Origin: Sinohyriopsis cumingii
Lineage: Eukaryota; Mollusca; Bivalvia; Unionida; Unionidae
Direction: 5' to 3'
DNA: 64,000 nucleotides
NCBI GenBank assembly: GCA_028554795.2
Contig: CM068824.1
Location: 157,650,789-157,714,788, forward strand
Shown: piece after piece, positions 52,739 through 60,458 of the stretch
Layout of the letters: every line of letters starts with the position of its first letter
How positions within the stretch are numbered: the first letter of the stretch is position 1
The notes under the pieces: generated by a model
The model's input: the letters and a program-made list of their open reading frames with translations, nothing else
Database searches by the model: none
What the model was told of the DNA's origin: nothing
Made by a program: the position numbers and the translations under genes

Positions 52739-53848
52739 ATGGAAAAAGTCTTAGCCAGCATTTACTACGATCCCTCCCATCCTGCAGGTTACGCAGGAGT
52801 TCAAAAATTGTATCGTGCTGCCAAAACGCGACTGAAAAGTCTCCGTTTACCTCAAGTGCAACGATGGTTACAAGAACAAGCTACCTACACTTTACACAAA
52901 CCCATTCGACGCAAGTTTGCCAGAAGTCGCACCCGAGTGGAAGGCATCGATCATCAATGGCAAGCCGATTTAGCCGATGTCTCTCATTTGGCCAGCTACA
53001 ATCGTGGCTACAAATATTTGTTTTGTGTCATTGACGTCTTTTCCAAATTTGCTTGGGTCGTACCCTTGACTTCCAAATCGAGCAGCGAGTTAGTGCGAGC
53101 CCTGCAACGAGTGCTGAAACAAAGCGGTCGTCACCCTCTTCGATGGCAAACGGACAAAGGCACCGAATTTCTGAACCAAGCTTTCCAAAAAGAATTAAAG
53201 AAACGTGACATTCATTTTTTTACCACCGAGAATCCCGAAACCAAAGCCAGCATCGTGGAACGTTTTCAACGCACTTTGAAAGAACGCATGTGGAAATATT
53301 TTACGCATCACCACACTCTGAAGTACATCGACATCTTACCGCACCTGGTGCAAGCGTACAACCAATCTTACCATCGAAGCCACGGACGTGCCCCGCAAGA
53401 CGTGACTCCCGACAACGAAGTGTTGGTGTTTGAGCGCCTGTTTGGTACGTCCCCGACGAGGGCTGTCCCCAAGAAAAGTGGAGAGTTGGCCGTAGGAGAT
53501 TGGGCGCGCATTGGCAAAACCAAACGCACTTTCGACAAAGGTTAGTTACCTAACTGGACGACCGAATTGTTTCGCGTCACTGGACGAGTGCATGGCCGTC
53601 ATCCTGCCGTCTATAAATTGGAAGACATGAACGGAGAAGTGCTCAAAGGAACGTTTTATTTGCCCGAGTTACAACGTGTCACCAAAAAAGAAGACGACGT
53701 GTACGACATCGAAAGCATTCTCGAACGCAGAACCCGTAAAGTGGGCAAACGACGTGTCAAAGAAGTCAAAGTACGTTGGAAAGGATATCCACCCAGTTTT
53801 GATTCTTGGATCGACGCTTCGCAAGTCATCGACTATAAAAAGAAGTGA
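52739..53848 (+). pseudogene. rve integrase with C-terminal chromodomain, interrupted by an in-frame TAG
   Basis: From the ATG at 52739: an N-terminal IYYDPSHPAGY region, then a DDE core with WQADLADV (Asp77), WQTDKGTEFL (Asp139) and SIVERFQRTL (Glu174), a correct D,D-35-E. The frame reaches TAG at 53543-53545 and continues in the same frame with a Tyr-position context (Gly before, Leu-Pro-Asn-Trp-Thr after). It then reads a small beta barrel and a chromodomain (YDIESILERR...VKVRWKGYPPSFDSWI) to 53848. The intact protein would be about 369 residues. Chromodomain integrases can target modified histones. The single stop makes this copy defective unless read through. Confidence 0.93.
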
Positions 53849-53853
53849 CCATC

Positions 53854-54270
53854 ATGCCTTTTCACACAGCAGACGCAGCTACGTCGACAACTCCTCCTTC
53901 CCCTAGTTCTTCTGTGCAAGATTTACAAAAACAACCCTTGTGGGTGTGGTGTGGAGAACGTGTGCCTAAAACGCAAATCGTCTTTTTCTGCCAAATCTTC
54001 GTGGTGTATTGTGTCATCGGGGCAGCCATCGCCAATTTGAGTTTGCAACAAGGAGACAAACAATTGTGGACCATTTTATTGAGCAGTTGCATCGGTTACC
54101 TGCTTCCTAATCCCTCCCTGAAATTCACCTCGAACGGGAACCATGGGAACCTTGTGTCCAGTGCCAGTGCCAGTCACCACTTCAATCACAACCAGAACCC
54201 CATTTTGGGCGGAGACACGCCTCTGACGTCCACTAACCCCTCGGACAGCCACAGAACTCTGGAATTATGA
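53854..54270 (+). CDS. Conserved Polinton membrane protein (two TM helices)
   Basis: 138 residues from the ATG at 53854; the frame opens upstream only at a GTG. A Ser/Thr/Pro-rich start leads to PLWVWCGERVPKTQIVFFCQIFVVYCVIGAAIANLSL (first TM) and LWTILLSSCIGYLLPNPSLK (second TM). A polar Ser/Asn/His tail follows. This two-helix signature occurs in Polintons from many animals; function unknown, perhaps a virion membrane or holin-like protein. TATAAAAAG inside the chromodomain end (53834) is too close to this ATG to be its promoter, so it is probably co-transcribed. Its TGA overlaps the penton ATG (ATGA). Confidence 0.78.
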   Translation: MPFHTADAATSTTPPSPSSSVQDLQKQPLWVWCGERVPKTQIVFFCQIFVVYCVIGAAIANLSLQQGDKQLWTILLSSCIGYLLPNPSLKFTSNGNHGNLVSSASASHHFNHNQNPILGGDTPLTSTNPSDSHRTLEL

Positions 54271-55190
54271 GTCACCAAAACCAATTTTACTTAACCTTAC
54301 CCAGTGACAGTTCCATGGAGGTGTTTCCCAAGAACACGTTGTGCTGTTACACGGCCAAATTACCTCAAGCCATCCCCTTAGATCACGAAGCCCATTGGGA
54401 AGTCGCTTTAGTAGAAATGATTCACCCGACCCAAGTCCTCAATGTCCTTCCCAATCAAAATTGTTTTGATGTGGAAGTTCATGACGAACAATTGCAACAG
54501 TGGATGGATAGCAATGTCAAATATGACAAGAAAACCCGTACACAAAAGTACACCACCTATCACTTGTTCATTTCCCCAGGCTATTATTTTAGTGGTCAAC
54601 ATTTGGTCAGCACCATAGCCTCCAGGTTTAATGCCGTGTTTCTGAAAGCTTTGGAGCATGTCAACAAAAGTGTCACCATGGAGTACCACAAAACAGCTCG
54701 TCGCTTCTTGATGAAATTTGAACGGAGTAAAATCCTGTCCATTTTATTTTGTCCTGAATTGTATGACATGTTGGGCGGAGACATGAACCTGAGAATGAGC
54801 ATGATGAAGAAAAGCGAATTACCCATCGTTTACGACAACGAGTCTTTTAGCAAGTTATTTCGTGCCCCGGTAGAACTGAACCAAGGACTGAATTTGATGT
54901 TTGTGTACTCCGATGTGGTGGAGTATAACGTGGTGGGACACACCTCCGTACCGTTACTGCCTGTCATTCCTTTCAAAGTGGATTCTGCCACGAACACTGA
55001 CGAGGAAGGTGGAAACACTTACCATGTCCACCGCGAATTTGTACATCCTCACTATTTGCCTGTCAGTAAGTCGTATTTGGACACGGTCAACATTACTATA
55101 AAAGGAGATTTGGGACAAAATATTCCATTCACCAAAGGAAAAGTCACGGTGAAACTCCATTTTCGAAAACGGTTTTCTCACGATTCGTAA
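54267..55190 (+). CDS. Minor capsid (penton-like, single jelly-roll) protein
   Basis: 307 residues. It opens with FYLTLPSDSSMEVFPKNTL and HWEVALVEMIHP, then ISPGYYFSGQHLVSTI, and the C-terminal half has VYSDVVEYNVVGHTSVPLLPVIPF. These are the conserved blocks of the Polinton minor capsid protein that forms the capsid vertices. The start overlaps the previous stop by 4 nt (ATGA), so both may be made from one mRNA. Intact. Confidence 0.88.
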   Translation: MSHQNQFYLTLPSDSSMEVFPKNTLCCYTAKLPQAIPLDHEAHWEVALVEMIHPTQVLNVLPNQNCFDVEVHDEQLQQWMDSNVKYDKKTRTQKYTTYHLFISPGYYFSGQHLVSTIASRFNAVFLKALEHVNKSVTMEYHKTARRFLMKFERSKILSILFCPELYDMLGGDMNLRMSMMKKSELPIVYDNESFSKLFRAPVELNQGLNLMFVYSDVVEYNVVGHTSVPLLPVIPFKVDSATNTDEEGGNTYHVHREFVHPHYLPVSKSYLDTVNITIKGDLGQNIPFTKGKVTVKLHFRKRFSHDS

Positions 55191-55193
55191 GTC

Positions 55194-55618
55194 ATGTATC
55201 CAGTGTACCGAGGGGTTGCTCGACAGCGAGGACACGGTTTAGGAGATATGTTAAAATCGGCCTTTCGTTCGGTGGCCCGGTGTTGAAACCGATGGTGACA
55301 CGCGGATTGCACGCCTTGAAAGATGCGGAACTGACGCAAGGCAAAGAATTTCTCCAAAATGTCATCATCGACAAACAAAACCCTAAAGAAGCCTTCATGA
55401 GGGCAGGCAAAAATGTCTTGCTGCAAACGGGCAAAGACATTTTGGGTCACCGAGAAACACCTATAAATGCCCTGCACGCTACCGAGTCAGGCATTCAGCA
55501 AGGACAAGGCAGAAAGAGACGACGAAGAAAACACCCTTTCACCAGACTTGACACTTCTAAAGCTAGAAAGGCAAAGAAAAGAAGAACCGTTCGAGACTTA
55601 GACGTTTTCGATTATTGA
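55194..55618 (+). pseudogene. Minor virion protein (pVI/pX-like), frameshifted
   Basis: The ATG at 55194, 3 nt after the penton stop, opens YPVYRGVARQRGHGLGDMLKSAF and hits TGA at 55284-55286. The protein continues in another frame from about 55280 (PMVTRGLHALKDAELTQ), which has no ATG at its start, to a basic C-terminus RKRRRRKHPF and TVRDLDVFDY at 55618. A single-nucleotide loss near 55270-55283 explains both. RGHGLG is the usual start of the Polinton/adintovirus capsid-associated protein and may include a maturation cleavage site; in this element no protease is visible. As read, the product would be a 30-residue peptide. Confidence 0.75.
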
Positions 55619-55634
55619 GAAAAGAGACAAAAAA

Positions 55635-56948
55635 ATGATGTACCGAGAATCTTGCGCTTGTTCCAAGACTGAACTGGATCCGTTTGCCATGCCCCCCACG
55701 ATGATGACGATGCAAGAATCCCAGTGGGTGGAATTTCACCCCGTCTCCTCACTGACCGATTCCGCTCCCATCGAGTTTGAAATCAAAGGACAGCCCGAAG
55801 ATTACATCGATCTGAATAGCAGTTACTTGTACCTGAAAGTCAAAATTCTAGATAAGACTGGAGGTGCTATAGACGATGAAGCAGTAGCTCCCGTCAACAA
55901 TTTCATGCATTCCTTGTTCAGTGGAGTGGACTTGTACTTGAATAACAAACTGGTCAGTAGCAGCATGGATACTTACCCTTATCGTGCCTACCTGGAAAAT
56001 CTCTTGACGTACGGAATAGATGCCAAGAACACTCATCTCAATGCCTGTGTGGTATGGGAAGCTGACGAACCTACCAAGTTTGAAATATTGGAAACTGATG
56101 AAAAGAAAGACAACAATGATGGATTTCTAGAACGAAGAAAGAGAATCACGGGAGCCGACACAAGTTTAGAACTGATGGATCGTTTGCATTTGGACATGTG
56201 GTTGCAAGAAAAGTATTTGCTGAACGGGGTGGATGTCCGCCTGAGACTGAATCGTAGCAGTGCCGCTTTCCATTTGATGGCTGATAGTGACGGTTACAAA
56301 ACCAAAATCCTAGAAGCCAGACTCTACGTACGCCGTGTGGAAGTGTTACCTAAAGTGGGAAACGACATCAGTCAGACGTTGAGCAGAACGACCGCCAAGT
56401 ATCCCATACGACGCGTGGAAGTGAAAACCTTCACCATTCCCAAGGGACAGCGATCCATGATCGAAGATCATCTGTTCCAAGGACAGTTACCCAAACGTTT
56501 GATCGTTGGTATCGTCGAGAATACAGCCTTCAACGGAGCTGCCGAAAAAAATCCTTTCTACTTTCAACACTTTGGTGTGTCCAAAATCGAAGTCAGTCGC
56601 GATGGCAAGACCTTGTGTACCCGACCTTTCGAACCTGACTTTACCAAGAAGAATTACTTGAGATCGTACTTGTCCCTGTACGAAGCCACCGGACAGTTAG
56701 GAACCAACACCAGTCACGGTATTACGTACGAGGATTATGCAGGAGGCTACGCTTTGTGGGCTTTCGATTTCACTCCAGACCAAGGCAGCGACGAGGGACA
56801 TTTCCACCCTATAAAATCCGGCCAGATTCGTGTGGAAATTCAGTTTAAAGACCGAGACCCTGATGAAACGGTGAACGTCATCCTGTATGCAGAATTCGAT
56901 AATACGATAGAAATCAACAGTTTGAGAGAAGTCATCCTAGATTACTAG
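55635..56948 (+). CDS. Major capsid protein (double jelly-roll, hexon-like)
   Basis: 437 residues, intact. Typical Polinton blocks: PIEFEIKGQPEDYIDLNSSYLYLKVKI, then NNFMHSLFSGVDLYLNNKLVSS and TYPYRAYLENLLTYG. The second half has RRVEVKTFTIPKG and SLYEATGQLGTN...HGITYEDY. It ends GQIRVEIQFKDRDPDETVNVILYAEFDNTIEI. This is the trimeric capsid building block of the virion-forming Polintons. It starts 17 nt after the minor virion gene. It is the last core gene before the accessory array. Confidence 0.95.
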   Translation: MMYRESCACSKTELDPFAMPPTMMTMQESQWVEFHPVSSLTDSAPIEFEIKGQPEDYIDLNSSYLYLKVKILDKTGGAIDDEAVAPVNNFMHSLFSGVDLYLNNKLVSSSMDTYPYRAYLENLLTYGIDAKNTHLNACVVWEADEPTKFEILETDEKKDNNDGFLERRKRITGADTSLELMDRLHLDMWLQEKYLLNGVDVRLRLNRSSAAFHLMADSDGYKTKILEARLYVRRVEVLPKVGNDISQTLSRTTAKYPIRRVEVKTFTIPKGQRSMIEDHLFQGQLPKRLIVGIVENTAFNGAAEKNPFYFQHFGVSKIEVSRDGKTLCTRPFEPDFTKKNYLRSYLSLYEATGQLGTNTSHGITYEDYAGGYALWAFDFTPDQGSDEGHFHPIKSGQIRVEIQFKDRDPDETVNVILYAEFDNTIEINSLREVILDY

Positions 56949-56997
56949 AAACCATGGAAGACTGTTATCCCTCTTTACCTAGTGAAGAAACTTTTAG

Positions 56998-57187
56998 TGT
57001 TGGATTATTGTTAAAAAATGTTAGAGTTGTTGTTGTTTAGTGTTAAGTGATTTTTGAATAAAAAATGTTGTGTTTTGAAAAAATTGTTTGATGTTATATT
57101 GTTGGATTATTGTTAAAAATGTTAGAGTTGTTGTTTAGTGTTAAGTGATTTTTGAATAAAAAATGTTGTGTTTTGAAAAAAAATGCC
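56998..57187 (+). repeat. 102-bp tandem duplication carrying poly(A) signals
   Basis: Units start at 56998 and 57100 (TGTTGGATTATTG) and each contains TTTTTGAATAAAAAATG. AATAAA lies at 57057 and 57155, so the capsid mRNA has two consecutive poly(A) signals. Confidence 0.85.
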
Positions 57188-57288
57188 TTTGTCTTTTGTT
57201 TAGCTATAAGAATGTTGGATTGATGCTCTTTCATTTCTTAATATCCCTCTCATGACACTCACTAAACGTTGCGACTCAAAAACCGTGT

Positions 57289-57331
57289 GGGGGATGTTTT
57301 CCTTCACGTCTGCGCTTTGACTTTAAGAACC
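57289..57331 (+). promoter_or_regulatory. Shared accessory promoter, copy 1
   Basis: GGATGTTTTC, TCACGTCTGCGCTTT and the TATA-position string CTTTAAGAACC; 51 nt before the ATG at 57382. The TATA is degenerate here. Confidence 0.65.
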
Positions 57332-57381
57332 GGGGTTGTTTCCAGTCTAACCATCCATTGTCGACTCATCCTCCTACGAAG

Positions 57382-57738
57382 ATGTGCTCCAAACTAGCTA
57401 AACTCAACGAAGCCTACGTGAATTTGCATAGGGTCAGACACAGTCTGATACCGAAGCCAGAAGAAATAGAGAATGTGAGAATGCTAAAAATCACTGAAGA
57501 CCTGATAGAAGAGCTCTTCAGAGAAGAAATGAACAGGGAAAAAGAAGAATGGACAGAGAAGTACAGACTTCAGAGACAGCAGCAACAACAACAACAAGAG
57601 CAGCAGCAGCAACCTGAAGCTGACAGAGGCTTTGTCGATTGTCGTATCGACACCAAAGAGTTCTTCTTCTCTTTCCGAAGAAGCAGACCTATCGCCAGAA
57701 AGTCTATCCTCAGAGGACATCGCATTCTTAGAAACTAA
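57382..57738 (+). CDS. Right-arm accessory protein 1 (helical, Gln-rich)
   Basis: 118 residues from the ATG at 57382, chosen because the promoter leaves about 50 nt of leader. The N-terminal 60 residues are helical (KLAKLNEAYVNLHRVRHSL, ITEDLIEELFREEM), then a Gln-rich run, then a basic tail RRSRPIARKSILRGHR. The start resembles accessory protein 2 (LxxLxxxxVxLxxxRxxL), so the two may be diverged duplicates. Not a known family. The stop lies 30 nt before a histone-like hairpin. Confidence 0.7.
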   Translation: MCSKLAKLNEAYVNLHRVRHSLIPKPEEIENVRMLKITEDLIEELFREEMNREKEEWTEKYRLQRQQQQQQQEQQQQPEADRGFVDCRIDTKEFFFSFRRSRPIARKSILRGHRILRN

Positions 57739-57768
57739 AAAGAATGCCATAGCAAACAAAAAAAAACC

Positions 57769-57789
57769 AGCCCTTTTCAGGGCTACCCA
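57769..57789 (+). terminator. Histone-mRNA-like 3' stem-loop with ACCCA
   Basis: AGCCCTTTTCAGGGCT then ACCCA; the outer pair is A-T instead of G-C (a compensated change). CTCTAGAAAAGAAAT follows, and AATAAA near 57848. Confidence 0.8.
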
Positions 57790-58140
57790 ATACTCTAGAA
57801 AAGAAATAACAATCGATTTGCCAATGTGTGTAGGTAGAGTAGTGTGAAAATAAACACTAACTCTTTTTTAAAAAATGTGAGGGTATGTGTTTGTGTGTTT
57901 GTGTTTGTAAGTGGTTAAGTAAGTTGGTATGGATAGTAGATTAAAATGATGTCTTTTTTGGTGTTTGAGGTGTATATTTGGAGTTAGATTGGATTGCTTT
58001 GCGTATGTGGATAGTCTATTGAAGTGATTTATAAAAAATTTTAAAATAGTGATGGGTAGCATAAAAAAGTGAGTGAGTGTTTCTTTTAGGTCGGCGCGTT
58101 GTTTTATGGTCATGATCTAGGTAAGATCAATTTTATGTTT
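57790..58140. other. Spacer between accessory genes 1 and 2
   Basis: Starts with a segment shared with 58663-58800 (TTTGCCAATGTGTGTAGGTA, then GTGAGGGTATGTGTTTGTG), so the cassettes were duplicated with their 3' flanks. No gene. Confidence 0.7.
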
Positions 58141-58144
58141 TTTA

Positions 58145-58185
58145 GGGGATGTTTTCGTTCACGTCCGCGCTTTCACTATAAATTG
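58145..58185 (+). promoter_or_regulatory. Shared accessory promoter, copy 2
   Basis: GGGGATGTTTTC, TTCACGTCCGCGCTTTCAC and TATAAATT; about 55 nt before the ATG at 58235. The upstream string GGTCATGATCTAGGTAA recurs at 59352. Confidence 0.8.
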
Positions 58186-58234
58186 AAACTCGTTCGGCAG
58201 TCCAGCTACCCTTGTTGATTGATCAACACCAAAA

Positions 58235-58612
58235 ATGAACACGAGACTGGAGAAACTGTTGGAACTTCATGTGCATCTGGAATATGCCAGGCGCATATTA
58301 AATGAACTGGCCGCGGAAGCCATTGTGGAGGAGGGAAGGATAAGAGAGGAGGAGGAAAGAAGAAACAAAGAAGAGGAGGAGAGAAGATATAAAGAAGAAG
58401 AGGAAAGAAGATACAAAGAGGAGGAGAGAAGATACAAAGAAGAGGAGGAGGAGGAAAAGGAGAGAAGAAGAAGAAATTTCAGAATCCCAGAGAGCGAAAA
58501 TTGGGATTCTGAAGCGACATATCCTGCCTCTGCTCTCTCCCCCAAAAAGGTAAAAAGTAACTGGGGGACAAGATGTGTATGTGGCGCCAGGCCTGGAAGG
58601 TGCCACCATTAA
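58235..58612 (+). CDS. Right-arm accessory protein 2 (Glu/Arg-rich coiled coil)
   Basis: 125 residues. A helical start (LEKLLELHVHLEYARRILNELA) similar to accessory protein 1 leads to a repetitive coiled coil of (R)RYKEEEE units (about residues 38-80). A serine/proline stretch follows and a short Cys tail CVCGARPGRC. I do not recognise the family. The repeat region is prone to slippage. TATA box and a hairpin 29 nt after the stop mark it as one cassette of the array. Confidence 0.68.
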   Translation: MNTRLEKLLELHVHLEYARRILNELAAEAIVEEGRIREEEERRNKEEEERRYKEEEERRYKEEERRYKEEEEEEKERRRRNFRIPESENWDSEATYPASALSPKKVKSNWGTRCVCGARPGRCHH

Positions 58613-58641
58613 CCAGGTGTCCATGAAGTTCCAAAAAAAAC

Positions 58642-58662
58642 AGCCCTTTTCAGGGCTACCCA
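58642..58662 (+). terminator. Histone-mRNA-like 3' stem-loop with ACCCA
   Basis: AGCCCTTTTCAGGGCT then ACCCA, then CTCTAGAAAAGAAAT: almost identical to 57769-57805. No AATAAA in the equivalent downstream place (ATTATAAAC instead). Confidence 0.8.
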
Positions 58663-58794
58663 ATACTCTAGAAAAGAAATAACGATCGATTTGCCAATGT
58701 GTGTAGGTAGAGTAGTGTGATTATAAACACGAACTCTTTTTTAAGAGAGTGTGAGGGTATGTGTTTGTGTGTTGGTGCTTGTAAGAGCTAAGGT

Positions 58795-59300
58795 ATGTTT
58801 GTGGGAATAGTAGATTATGGGTTTCTTTATTGTTTCTTAGCGTAGGTGAAGAGTATAGTTAGGGTTCTGTAAGCGCTCACGTATGATTGTGTGGATAGTA
58901 GATTATGGATTTTGTTTATTGTTTCTTAGCGTATGTGGAGAGTATAGTTGGGGTTTTGTAAGCGCTCACGTACGATTGTGTGGATAGTAGATTATGGATT
59001 TTGTTTATTGTTTCTTAGCGTATGTGGAGAGTATAGTTAGGGTTTTGTAAGCGCTCACGTACGATTGTGTGGATAGTAGATTATGGATTTTGTTTATTGT
59101 TTCTTAGCGTATGTGGAGAGTATAGTTGGGGTTTTGTAAGCGCTCACGTACGATTGTGTGGATAGTAGATTATGGATTTTGTTTTAATGATTTGCGTGTG
59201 TAAATAGTAGATTTGGGGTTTGTTTATTGTTGCTTAGCGTAGGTGGAGAGTATAGTTAGGGTTTTGTAAGCGCTCACGTACGATTGTGTGGATAGTATAT
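58795..59300. repeat. 89-bp tandem repeats between accessory genes 2 and 3
   Basis: GCGCTCACGTA(C/T)GATTG recurs at 58873, 58962, 59051, 59140 and 59270; the first four are exactly 89 bp apart. Each unit contains GTGGATAGTAGATTATGG and TTTCTTAGCGTA. No gene. Confidence 0.92.
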
Positions 59301-59323
59301 TATATGAAATGAGAAAAGTAGGG

Positions 59324-59430
59324 ATGTTTTCTTTCACGTCTGCACGATGTTAGGTCATGATCTAGGTAATATCAATTTTATGTTTTAGGGGGATGTTTTC
59401 CATCACGTCCGCGCTTTCACTATAAGAACC
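59324..59430 (+). promoter_or_regulatory. Shared accessory promoter, copy 3 (with a partial extra copy)
   Basis: A partial copy (GGATGTTTTC, TTCACGTCTGC) at 59322-59345 has no TATA. The complete copy at 59387-59430 has GGGGATGTTTTC, TCACGTCCGCGCTTTCAC and TATAAGAACC, 57 nt before the ATG at 59478. Confidence 0.8.
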
Positions 59431-59477
59431 CACAAAGTTTGATGTTGGAACCATTCTAAGGAATAACTGAGACAAAA

Positions 59478-60068
59478 ATGACTCAAGTATCAGTTCTATT
59501 TAATTTATTGAGAGACATCTATTTCTGGATAATGGATGTAGAATATGTTTTAGGAAGAATAGAAGAGGAATGGAGGCATGGAGATATGAAAGACTTTGTA
59601 ACGAGTCAAGTTCAAGGCCTAAAGACAGCAAGAGATATCATAGCAGGGATGATTGAAGAAGTCAGTAAGTCAAGAGGCTTCATTAACCCACCTTACTTCA
59701 GAGTGGGAAGTTTGAAGGAAGCACTGGATCATGTCATCCAAGTCCGGTGCTTCCTAGAAAAAATATTGTACTGGACAGAGTGGAGAAATGTAAAATGGGG
59801 ATTGGAAAAGGTGAAGAAAGGGGAAGATCTGATGAGAAAAGTAATGGAGGAAGAAGTAGAGAAGATTAAAGTGAAATGGAGGGAAGAAAGAAAAGATGTG
59901 GAAAGCAAAAAGAAACAGACAGAGTTTGAGAGGATGAATGAGAATTGGATCAAAGTCCAGGAAAAGTTTAGAGCCTTGGGCCATCCAGACTGGATGCCAG
60001 AGGAGAAAAAGAAGAAGAAAGGAATAATGGAAAAAGTGAGGACTTGGTGGAAGAAGTTAAGGAGTTAG
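59478..60068 (+). CDS. Right-arm accessory protein 3 (helical)
   Basis: 196 residues, predicted all-helical. The N-terminal 115 residues are folded-looking (LFNLLRDIYFWIMDVEYVLGRIEEEW, LKTARDIIAGMIEEV, YFRVGSLKEALDHVIQ). A charged Lys/Glu helix follows (about 115-160), ending with a basic tail KKKKKGIMEKVRTWWKKLRS that could bind DNA or membranes. No family recognised. It has the full shared promoter, and the TIR hairpin lies 28 nt after its stop, so its 3' end is made within the TIR. Confidence 0.7.
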   Translation: MTQVSVLFNLLRDIYFWIMDVEYVLGRIEEEWRHGDMKDFVTSQVQGLKTARDIIAGMIEEVSKSRGFINPPYFRVGSLKEALDHVIQVRCFLEKILYWTEWRNVKWGLEKVKKGEDLMRKVMEEEVEKIKVKWREERKDVESKKKQTEFERMNENWIKVQEKFRALGHPDWMPEEKKKKKGIMEKVRTWWKKLRS

Positions 60069-60086
60069 AAGAAGAAGAAGAAGAAG

Positions 60087-60452
60087 AAACCCAAAGGCCC
60101 TTTTCAGGGCCAGACATATTTCTCGAAAAGAGATAGCCTTTCCATTGCCTACCCTTTTTTTAAATTTAAATTTAAGTTTAAATTTAAAAAAATTTTTAAA
60201 AAAAATCCCAAAAGCCCAAACTCTATTCCCCATGTTAATTTCCCCTTGTCGCTAGACAGACCCACACTATAGTTCCATGTTAAATTCCCCTTGTCGCTAG
60301 AGTGACCCACGATTTTTCTCCATGTTAATTTCCCTTGTCGCTAATCTGACCCACGATTTTTCGCCATGTTAAATTTCCCTTGTCGCTAATCTGACCCAGG
60401 GGTCTCTGTAATGCTAATTCCCATTGTCGCTAATGTACCCCACCTTACTACT
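60087..60452. repeat. Right terminal inverted repeat of element 2
   Basis: Reverse complement of 42976-43349; contains the hairpin at its inner edge, an AT tract and the five 45-bp units, and ends CCTTACTACT. Confidence 0.95.
60096..60111 (+). terminator. Histone-mRNA-like 3' stem-loop (right TIR)
   Basis: AAA then GGCCCTTTTCAGGGCC, followed by AGACA rather than ACCCA, then CTCGAAAAGAGAT. It serves accessory gene 3, whose stop lies 28 nt upstream. Confidence 0.78.
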
Positions 60453-60458
60453 ATCATG
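60453..60458. repeat. Right target-site duplication of element 2 (ATCATG)
   Basis: Perfect match to 42970-42975. Confidence 0.92.

Larger units (their letters stand above)
42976..60452. mobile_element. Element 2: Polinton/Maverick (adintovirus-like) integrated virus, 17,477 bp
   Basis: Complete element with 374/366-bp TIRs beginning AGTAGTAAGG and a perfect 6-bp target duplication. The core set is present: family-B polymerase with intact motifs, packaging ATPase, rve integrase plus chromodomain, double jelly-roll major capsid, penton-like protein and small conserved virion proteins. Accessory genes fill both arms; several end in histone-mRNA-like hairpins. No protease is visible. Reading-frame lesions in the integrase (in-frame TAG), a minor capsid gene (frameshift) and probably the small membrane protein gene make the copy defective. 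TIR near-identity implies recent insertion. Confidence 0.96.

Noticed and set aside
53834..53842. TATA box for the two-TM protein gene at 53854
   Set aside because: Only about 20 nt before the ATG, so transcription would start after it; probably only Tyr-Lys-Lys codons of the chromodomain end.
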